The notes under the pieces: model-generated
What the model saw: only the letters and a program-made list of their open reading frames with translations
Database searches by the model: none
Told to the model about the DNA's origin: nothing
Translations under genes and position numbers: made by a program
In this document: positions 17,330 to 24,044 of the stretch, one piece after another
Numbering within the stretch: position 1 is the stretch's first letter
How the letters are laid out: each line of letters begins with the position of its first letter
From: UKL13-2 sp947085425
GTDB lineage: Bacteria > Pseudomonadota > Gammaproteobacteria > Burkholderiales > Usitatibacteraceae
DNA: 64,000 bases
NCBI GenBank assembly: GCA_947085425.1
Contig: CAMTWK010000015.1
Coordinates: 124,001 to 188,000, forward strand
Reading direction: 5' to 3'

Positions 17330-17641
17330 ATGAAAAAATTGTCCGCTATTGTTGCTGGTTTGTTCGCCGCTGCTGCATTGAATGCCGTTGCCCAAGCTCC
17401 TGCTGCAGCTCCTGCCGCTAAAGCTGCTGCACCTGCTGCCGCTGCTCCTGCTGCCGCTGCTCCTGCTGCTGCTAAAGCTGCTGCTCCTGCCGCCGCTGCC
17501 CCAGCTGCTGCCGCTCCTGCTAAAGCCGCTGAGCCAGCTAAAGCTGAAGTGAAGAAAGAAGAAAAGAAAGAAAAAGCTCCAAAAGCTAAAAAAGAAGAAG
17601 CTAAGAAAGACGAAGCCAAAAAAGACGCACCAAAGAAGTAA
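17330..17641 (+). CDS. Small secreted Ala/Pro/Lys-rich low-complexity protein
   Basis: The 103-residue protein begins with a signal peptide (MKKLSAIVAGLFAAAALNAV, cleavage after VAQA). The mature part is a tract of AAP/AAAK repeats (about residues 23-68) and then a highly charged Lys/Glu tail (about 69-103) ending KKDAPKK. No folded domain is visible. The coding DNA of the tract consists of GCT/GCC triplets in near repeats and could expand or contract by slippage. AGGA lies 7 nt before the ATG and a very strong terminator follows, which suggests high expression of a short mRNA. Function is unknown; a periplasmic or cell-surface polycation-like role is only a guess. Confidence 0.8.
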   Translation: MKKLSAIVAGLFAAAALNAVAQAPAAAPAAKAAAPAAAAPAAAAPAAAKAAAPAAAAPAAAAPAKAAEPAKAEVKKEEKKEKAPKAKKEEAKKDEAKKDAPKK

Positions 17642-17678
17642 TTTGATGCGGGCCTCGCGCCCGTACGCAATTGCCTTC

Positions 17679-17709
17679 AAAAAGGGGCACCCAATGGGTG
17701 CCCCTTTTT
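17679..17709 (+). terminator. Strong rho-independent terminator
   Basis: AAAAAGGGGCACCC, a 3-nt loop region (AAT) and GGGTGCCCCTTTTT make a near-perfect stem of up to 14 pairs ending in a T-run. It lies 38 nt downstream of the Ala/Lys-rich gene and just upstream of mnmA. Confidence 0.93.
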
Positions 17710-17772
17710 ATTTTCACTTTGCGAGCAAAATCTTGGCTCGTTGTTTTTATTCAACTACCGCATAATTTCCAC

Positions 17773-18867
17773 ATGGAACCAGAAAATTCGAATCGGGTCG
17801 TGGTCGGCCTTTCAGGAGGCGTGGACTCTGCCGTCACTGCGCTCCTGCTCAAACAGAAAGGCTTCGACGTAATTGGTATTTTCATGAAAAATTGGGAAGA
17901 CGACGACAACGACGAGTATTGCTCAACCCGCCAGGACTTTATCGATGCGGCCGCTGCGGCTGATGTCATCGGCATTGAATTTGAAGCCGTCAACTTTGCC
18001 GCCGAGTACAAGGATCGTGTGTTTGCCGAGTTTCTACGCGAATATTCAGCCGGCAGGACGCCTAATCCCGATGTCCTGTGTAATGCCGAAATTAAATTTA
18101 AGGCATTTCTTGATCATGCCGTTCGATCTGGTGCCGCCAAGATCGCAACCGGTCATTACGCCCGTGTTGTCGATATCAATGGCCGATTTGAATTGCACAA
18201 AGGTGTCGACACGACCAAGGACCAGAGCTACTTTTTGCACCGCCTAACTCAGGCGCAATTGGCCAAATCGATGTTTCCCATCGGCGAACTGAAAAAGCAG
18301 GAGGTGCGACGTATTGCCGAAAAATCCGGACTGCCGAACCATGCAAAAAAAGATTCCACTGGCATATGTTTTATCGGCGAACGACCTTTTCGCGAATTTT
18401 TAGAGCGCTACCTGCCGAAACAACCGGGTGAAATGGTCACACCCGATGGCCTGGTCATTGGCGAACACCAAGGACTGATGTATTACACAATCGGTCAAAG
18501 GCAGGGAATCGGCATTGGTGGCATTAAAAATGGCGGTGGACAACCATGGTTTGTTGCCGATAAACAAATTACCGAAAACAAATTGGTTGTCGTTCAGGGG
18601 CACGATCATCCATTACTGCTTAAGTCTCAACTCGAGGCGGGAAATGCCTCGTGGATCGCAGGCGAAAAACCGACTGATGACGACACCTATGGTGCCAAAA
18701 CCCGCTACCGACAAAACGATGCAGCCTGCACATTTATGAAAAATTCCGATTGCAGCAACAGCCAAATCGCCCTGTCCTTTGCCGAACCGCAGTGGGCGAT
18801 CACGCCCGGTCAATCAGCAGTTGTGTATCGGGATCAGGTTTGTTTGGGAGGCGGGATCATCATTTAA
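17773..18867 (+). CDS. mnmA: MnmA, tRNA 2-thiouridylase
   Basis: The 364-residue ATP-PPase has the PP-loop VVVGLSGGVDSAVTALLL, the first catalytic Cys in TPNPDVLCNAEIKFKAFL and the second in KKDSTGICFIGERPF. The C-terminal beta-barrel ends in a Gly-rich CLGGGIII tail. It installs the 2-thio group at U34 of tRNA-Lys, -Glu and -Gln using sulfur relayed by IscS/TusE. The start MEPENSNR at 17773 is chosen because the upstream extension runs into the preceding terminator. The window also carries a tRNA-Glu(TTC), one of its substrates. Confidence 0.96.
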   Translation: MEPENSNRVVVGLSGGVDSAVTALLLKQKGFDVIGIFMKNWEDDDNDEYCSTRQDFIDAAAAADVIGIEFEAVNFAAEYKDRVFAEFLREYSAGRTPNPDVLCNAEIKFKAFLDHAVRSGAAKIATGHYARVVDINGRFELHKGVDTTKDQSYFLHRLTQAQLAKSMFPIGELKKQEVRRIAEKSGLPNHAKKDSTGICFIGERPFREFLERYLPKQPGEMVTPDGLVIGEHQGLMYYTIGQRQGIGIGGIKNGGGQPWFVADKQITENKLVVVQGHDHPLLLKSQLEAGNASWIAGEKPTDDDTYGAKTRYRQNDAACTFMKNSDCSNSQIALSFAEPQWAITPGQSAVVYRDQVCLGGGIII

Positions 18868-18980
18868 AGACTGCACCCGCAAATAGGGGATGGGATTACC
18901 CGCCATTCGAACCTGTACAGATCACCAATGCTTCCTGTGTTTCGCATGCTCGGGTAAGATTGCCAAACCAGTATTGACGA

Positions 18981-19227
18981 TTAGCCTGCATATTTCACGG
19001 AGACGCACTCGATAGTGCGTGAATGAGCGTGTGATTTTTCGCTCGACTGACCGAGTAATATCGAGATATTACGAGGGAAGAGAGCGGAAAAGCGCTGCTC
19101 AGCCGCCTGTTATCGAGTGCACAGGTCATCAACCTTACGAGGTACAGTTTGGATTCGCAGAATTTATAGGTCGCCAAGAATGAAAAACGTATATAAGGCG
19201 GGCCGACCCGTGAAATATGCAGGTTAG
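18981..19227 (+). mobile_element. Copy 2 of short TIR repeat (MITE-like), full length, TTAG target duplication
   Basis: The element proper is 18985-19223 (239 bp). It starts CCTGCATATTTCACGG and ends with the exact reverse complement, and is flanked by TTAG at 18981-18984 and 19224-19227. Inside are two perfect hairpins: CGCACT/AGTGCG around a 4-nt loop, and GTAATATC/GATATTAC around GA. It contains no transposase. It lies between mnmA and an orphan gene whose ATG is only 10 nt beyond the right end, so the GCAGGTTAGGA at the junction forms that gene's ribosome-binding region. The same 239-bp sequence recurs nearly unchanged at 30735. Confidence 0.92.
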
Positions 19228-19232
19228 GACCA

Positions 19233-19955
19233 ATGGGAAAACTAGCTGACATCCTGAAACAAGACGTGGGCAGTATGGCCACCAAAGTCTTTCATGCCGA
19301 TGTTGGATTAATGGTGAAATCGGCAGGCCGTGCGCTCAATACCGACGTCGGCACCATCGCCAAGGGGGCGGGCCAGATTTTGTCGTACGATTTGGCCGAC
19401 CTCTTTGTTAACGAAGGCAAGGATCCAGGGGCAAAAACGTCAACCAACGGCGACGATGGTATCGAGGAGCACTCCCAGCCACAGGCATCGACGAGTGCCG
19501 AACCAGTCACCAACAATTACCAGCCGGAATCGACCAATACCACCGCGCGTGTCAAGTTAACCGCGGCGTTGGTTCATCGAAATTCGCGGGCAATGCCAGA
19601 AAGCAGTGATTTGATTGTGCTGTTACCAACAACGGTAGGATCCTTTTCACGCTCCGCAAGTGCGCTGCAGGGTGAGATCGCGAGCGATCCTGTGAGTGCA
19701 ATTTATAGCAGCGATACCGAAGCGATCACCATCACGATGACAGTCTATTGGGACGCCGACGAAGCCAGTGCGCAAATGCAGCGGCGCCAATCGACCTTGG
19801 AAAACATGCGCAGTTCGACGGATCACACTTGGGTGGCCGGAACAGACAACCTGGGCGTCATTTTTGTGTGGACTCGTCAACACGTGTGTTACGAAATCGT
19901 TTCACCTCGCGGGGTTTCGCCCCTCGCCCGATTCCTCGCGGACTTCCCACATTAG
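19233..19955 (+). CDS. Orphan protein with N-terminal DVG repeats
   Basis: I do not recognise this 240-residue protein. Its first 55 residues are three to four imperfect repeats of about 15 residues around a DVG motif: KQDVGSMATKVF, HADVGLMVKSAGRAL, NTDVGTIAKGAGQIL, SYDLADLF. A polar, probably disordered linker follows (about 60-105), then a mixed C-terminal domain (about 106-240) with strands such as LIVLLPTTVGSFSRS and AITITMTVYWDADEA. It has no signal peptide. The start ATG is 10 nt downstream of mobile-repeat copy 2, and the target duplication TTAG forms part of its Shine-Dalgarno region (TTAGGA). Removing the element restores the same local site, so the gene predates the insertion. Confidence 0.7.
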   Translation: MGKLADILKQDVGSMATKVFHADVGLMVKSAGRALNTDVGTIAKGAGQILSYDLADLFVNEGKDPGAKTSTNGDDGIEEHSQPQASTSAEPVTNNYQPESTNTTARVKLTAALVHRNSRAMPESSDLIVLLPTTVGSFSRSASALQGEIASDPVSAIYSSDTEAITITMTVYWDADEASAQMQRRQSTLENMRSSTDHTWVAGTDNLGVIFVWTRQHVCYEIVSPRGVSPLARFLADFPH

Positions 19956-20009
19956 TCCCGACAATCTTCGTTGTTTGGTTATTGCCCAAAGGTTTGTTCC
20001 CTTCATAGC

Positions 20010-21251
20010 TTACCACTTGCAGCCGTCACCCTTGACGGCGTCGCGCACCAATGGCACCACTGCCGCCAATCCCATGTTGGCGTATTCCTCCTTGCAATCG
20101 GGCCTCTTTAACGCCTTGTCAAAGATTTTTTCGATGTCCCGTTTTGGCGTGTCCTTGGCAACCGTTGGAAACGGCAGCGCCCGCCGAGATGCCTCCCCGT
20201 CGGCAGTCAATTGGCGAGCCCGACCACGCAGACTATCAAGATCAAGCTTGGGGCCTGTGACGGCCTGCGGCGTAACCGGCACAGTGGGCACAACGGGTAC
20301 AACCGGCAGCAATGAAGGCATACGGCGATCATTCGTCTGCATTGGCGCTCCACCAGACTCATTTTGTTTACCGGCCACCGCTTCGCCAGACGGACGCCGA
20401 TCATTCACACTGGGGATCGTTTTTATTTCGCGTTGAGATTCCGTAATTGTCCGCGCCACCTCTGACGGCGGGGTCGTGGGCGAAATCGGCATATTTTGCG
20501 ATGTGGATAGGTTGACCTCGACTGGGTTCAGGGGGTTTTTCTCCAGCATGACCAATGGAGTCGGCTGCGGTACAGCAGAAACAATTTCAGGGGGCGCAAG
20601 CAAGACTGGCAGAGTTAAGATAGTCGGGTTTGGCAAGATAACCGCCTGATGGTCAAGGGTCGATTGCAACACCGGCGTGGCAGACGAGGCCGTTGGCGGA
20701 CGGATAGGCGCGACAACGGTCGGAATAGGGGTGGTAGCGACAACCGACCGCGGTAACAGTGTGCCTTCCGGCTTTGGAATTGCGGAAATAACCGGTATTG
20801 GGGGGGGAAGGACCGGTGCCGATAATTCAATATTCTGTTGCGGCACCACAAACTGGCCGCGCGGTCTTTCCACCTCAACCGCGATCACCGCCAATGGCGC
20901 AATGGCAGTTGACGCGTCGGCAGCAGACGGTTGATGCGGCTCGGCTGTGGGCGCAGGTGCCGCCGGGGCTGGGGTTGCGGTGCTGGGCAGACGGGGAACC
21001 TTTTGCGGCGTCGAAATGAGTGGCGTCGGGCGCGGATCAAGGCTGGCCAAAAAGGTCGCCTGATGCCCCCATGATCGTCCGTCCCGCCGAACCCCGCTGG
21101 CATCCCCCAATAAAACGACAATTAAAATATGCCCGAGCACGGATAAAACCACGAACTGCCGCATCGACGGTCGGTCGATTAGTTCGGGACGATAGGTTCG
21201 GTGGGGCGTACTGGGGACCTGTACTCGCGGCATATCGGCAACATCTCGCAT
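20010..21251 (-). CDS. TonB-like N-terminal anchor with long Pro-rich region
   Basis: The 413-residue protein has a short cytoplasmic N-terminus and one transmembrane helix near residues 30-50 (QFVVLSVLGHILIVVLLG). That helix contains the S-x3-H spacing typical of TonB helices that contact ExbB. A very long Pro/Thr/Val-rich region (about 70-300) follows, of the kind that spans the periplasm. The end reads CKEEYANMGLAAVVPLVRD then a Cys, without the usual TonB C-terminal YP motif. It could be a divergent energy transducer or a structural periplasmic spacer. No exbB/exbD gene is next to it, but the tolQR pair is elsewhere in the window. It is divergent from the DUF349 gene. Confidence 0.6.
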   Translation of the reverse strand: MRDVADMPRVQVPSTPHRTYRPELIDRPSMRQFVVLSVLGHILIVVLLGDASGVRRDGRSWGHQATFLASLDPRPTPLISTPQKVPRLPSTATPAPAAPAPTAEPHQPSAADASTAIAPLAVIAVEVERPRGQFVVPQQNIELSAPVLPPPIPVISAIPKPEGTLLPRSVVATTPIPTVVAPIRPPTASSATPVLQSTLDHQAVILPNPTILTLPVLLAPPEIVSAVPQPTPLVMLEKNPLNPVEVNLSTSQNMPISPTTPPSEVARTITESQREIKTIPSVNDRRPSGEAVAGKQNESGGAPMQTNDRRMPSLLPVVPVVPTVPVTPQAVTGPKLDLDSLRGRARQLTADGEASRRALPFPTVAKDTPKRDIEKIFDKALKRPDCKEEYANMGLAAVVPLVRDAVKGDGCKW

Positions 21252-21479
21252 CGACTAATCGGTAGCATAACGTATTCGCCGCATGTGTTGCCGATTTCAC
21301 CCCCAATTGGCAAAGGCGTGAAATCCTTTGGACCATCGCGATTGGAAACGTCAGCCTGCACCAAACAAACAATTTTCCCTGACAACGCGTATAGTTTCGG
21401 CTTTGTTTCAACGCCCAATCCGCCACGATCGCTGAGTCGGTCATTCCCGACCGCCCTCGTCGCCCAACCAAAAATTCAA

Positions 21480-24044
21480 ATGCTCAAAAAGATTTTTAGC
21501 AAAACCGATCCGACACCATCCAGCGACGTTAAAAAAACGCCGGTAAAATCGAAAAATAACGTCACAAAAGATAAAACCATTTTGGACAAAACGGATTGGC
21601 AGGCACGACTGAGCGCGGCGATCGGCGATGATACCGCCCTGCTGGCAATTGCCCGCGAAGACGCGCCCCTCAAGGTGCGTCAGTCTGCAGTTGAAGCGTT
21701 ACAATCAGAAGAGGGGTTGAAGTCTGCAGAGCGGGAATTTCGTGACCACGATCGACGCATACATCGGGATGCAAAAAGCCGCCTTGAATTCAAAATTGCC
21801 GAGCGAACCGCGCGCGCGACCGCCGGTGAATTGATTGCCAAAGCCACCAGTCTGATGGCGCAGGATCAATTTCCAGTAAACCATTTTATTGAGATTGACC
21901 ACGCGTGGCAGGCGCTTGATTCCAGCAAACTGGAAGAAGCCCAGATCGCCTCGTTTCAATCCATCAGTGAACAGATTACCCAACTATTACGTTCACGGGG
22001 CGACTTGATTTCCATGGTCAAACGCTGGACTGCCGACAGCGATCGTGTATTGACCGAACTGCAGACCGGCTTGATTGCGGTGGCCGAAACGGGCATGGAC
22101 CGTGAAAAACTCGCCGCCGTTTATGATCGGGCGGATAAAATAAATGCCAACGCACCGGTCATTCTTGACCAAGACGCACAAGCGCGCGACATTACGCACA
22201 AGAAAAACCTGCTTGCGGATGCGCTGCACCTGGCACGAGCACTCGATGCGCGGTTGGTTTATCTGGACAAAATCGTTGCTGACAATCAAGCCGGCGATAC
22301 CGCCGCCTGGAACGTATTACCGCCCGTCGCCGATCCCACCGTCGCCAACCTTCTAGCCGCGCGCTTTGAAACCATTCGGCGAACCCACCAACAATCTCGC
22401 GATCTCACCGCACGCAAGGCGAAAGACGCCGCGACCGAAAAAAACAAAACCCATCGCCAGGAAAAAAACGCCGCGCTCGCTGAACAACTGGCCGCAGCGG
22501 AAGCCGCGCTCACGGCCGGTCATATTGTCGAAGCAACGGCATCACTCGCCCTGATCGAGTCATCACTAAAGGGCACGCAGGCGGCCACGCCGGTAAATAG
22601 TCGTATCGAAGCATTACGCAGCGAAATCATTCGCCTCAAGGGTTGGCAACAATGGGGCGGCGGTCGCGTCAGGGAAGATCTGTTGGCCGAAGCCGAGACT
22701 TTGGGCAAAGCAATCACCAACGAAAAACTGCATCTTAAATCACATGCGGATGCGATTGAAAAATTACGCGAACGCTGGAAAGAGCTCGACAAATTGGGCG
22801 CTGCCACCAACCGCGAGCTTTGGGCAAAATTTGACGGTGCCTTAAAAACAGCCTATCTGCCGGTTTCGGCACAACAGGCAAAACTAAAGGCGGCCCGCCA
22901 GGAAAATCTGGCCGCACGTAATCTGTTGATCGCAGCGCTCGACAACATCGTCTTGGCAGCTGCCGGTGTACAGTTATCCACCGGCATGCGCGAGATCGCC
23001 CGCGCGCTGGAACATTTCCAAACCGAGTGGCGCAAACTTGGTCCGATTGAACACACCGTGCCGCACAAAGCACAAGCCGCCCTGCTGGCCAGAATGAAAG
23101 CCGGCGTGGCAAGGTTGGAAACGCCGTTGAATGACAGCCGCCGGATCGAAATCAACAAGCGTGAACAATTGATCGGGCGTGCAAGGGCGTTGGCCACCGA
23201 CAGCCAGCAACGCGACACCATCAATAAAGTTCGTGAATTGCAGTCGGAATGGCAGCAGCAAGCAAAAGCGTTACCTTTACAACGCAATACCGAAAATCGG
23301 CTTTGGGCAGACTTTAAAGCCGCCACCGACGCCATTTTCCAGGCCCGGGACGCCGTAAATTCTGCGCGTGATGCCAATTTGCAAACCAATGCCAATGCCA
23401 AAAATGAATTGATCGGCAAATTGAATGCACTCAATGCCGATAGTCCGCCCGCAGAAATTAAACGCACCATTGCCGAAGTGGACGCGGCGTGGCGTCGCAG
23501 CGGCGAAGCGCCGCGCAATATCGCCGCCAAACTTGAACAGCGTTTTCGCAGCGCGCGTGATGCCGCCCAGCAATTTTCAGCCGGCAGTGCAATACGTGGC
23601 TGGGCTAAAACTTGCGACACATTGGCAGCCAAGCTGGCATTGTGTACGGCTGTTGAGGCGCATCAGACCGGCCAAGCCGGCAACGCACAGGAAAGCTGGC
23701 AGGCTCTTTCCGCATTGGCCGACTGTTGGGAAAGGCCGCTGAGCGCGCGATTCAACAGCGCCGTTGCCGGTCAGGTCTGCGCCGCCACCGCGGTCGATGA
23801 AATATTGCTGAAACTCGAATCCGCACTGGATATTGAATCGCCTCCCGCCTTTCAGGCAGCGCGTCGGGAAATGAAACTTCGCGCCATGAAAAATGCCATT
23901 GAGGCGCGACAGGCGGTGACGATTTCGAACAGCGATATCGAGCAGTGGCTTGCTGTTGTTATTGCGGCACCGCTGCTCGACGCAATGGCCGCGAATAGAT
24001 TTCAAACCATTCTGAAAAAACTACCCGACCGGCCACTGCGTTAA
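21480..24044 (+). CDS. DUF349 domain protein, large helical
   Basis: The 854-residue protein is almost entirely helical and charged, with several DUF349-type segments: LREKWKEL-like repeats such as KLRERWKELDKLGAATNREL, EHFQTEWRKLGPIEHTVPHK and VRELQSEWQQQAKALP. Proteins of this type in betaproteobacteria are large cytoplasmic coiled-coil proteins of unknown function; some are linked to chaperone activity or stress. There is no signal peptide. The start MLKKIFSKTDP at 21480 is chosen over upstream in-frame codons because it gives a typical basic N-terminus and homologous proteins begin this way. Its stop codon overlaps the stop of the convergent downstream gene by 3 nt. Confidence 0.85.
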   Translation: MLKKIFSKTDPTPSSDVKKTPVKSKNNVTKDKTILDKTDWQARLSAAIGDDTALLAIAREDAPLKVRQSAVEALQSEEGLKSAEREFRDHDRRIHRDAKSRLEFKIAERTARATAGELIAKATSLMAQDQFPVNHFIEIDHAWQALDSSKLEEAQIASFQSISEQITQLLRSRGDLISMVKRWTADSDRVLTELQTGLIAVAETGMDREKLAAVYDRADKINANAPVILDQDAQARDITHKKNLLADALHLARALDARLVYLDKIVADNQAGDTAAWNVLPPVADPTVANLLAARFETIRRTHQQSRDLTARKAKDAATEKNKTHRQEKNAALAEQLAAAEAALTAGHIVEATASLALIESSLKGTQAATPVNSRIEALRSEIIRLKGWQQWGGGRVREDLLAEAETLGKAITNEKLHLKSHADAIEKLRERWKELDKLGAATNRELWAKFDGALKTAYLPVSAQQAKLKAARQENLAARNLLIAALDNIVLAAAGVQLSTGMREIARALEHFQTEWRKLGPIEHTVPHKAQAALLARMKAGVARLETPLNDSRRIEINKREQLIGRARALATDSQQRDTINKVRELQSEWQQQAKALPLQRNTENRLWADFKAATDAIFQARDAVNSARDANLQTNANAKNELIGKLNALNADSPPAEIKRTIAEVDAAWRRSGEAPRNIAAKLEQRFRSARDAAQQFSAGSAIRGWAKTCDTLAAKLALCTAVEAHQTGQAGNAQESWQALSALADCWERPLSARFNSAVAGQVCAATAVDEILLKLESALDIESPPAFQAARREMKLRAMKNAIEARQAVTISNSDIEQWLAVVIAAPLLDAMAANRFQTILKKLPDRPLR

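Noticed and set aside
18995..19285. Minus-strand open frame across mobile-repeat copy 2, with a similar frame at 30745-30927
   Set aside because: Both frames are the same stretch of the repeat read backwards. The frame is open because the repeat has few stops there; copy 1 breaks it by deletion and no start with a ribosome-binding site exists. Not a protein gene.
22853..23632. 259-codon open frame on the minus strand
   Set aside because: It lies wholly inside the plus-strand DUF349 gene, is Ala/Ser/Arg-rich as antisense shadows of GC-rich helical genes are, and shows no family motif.
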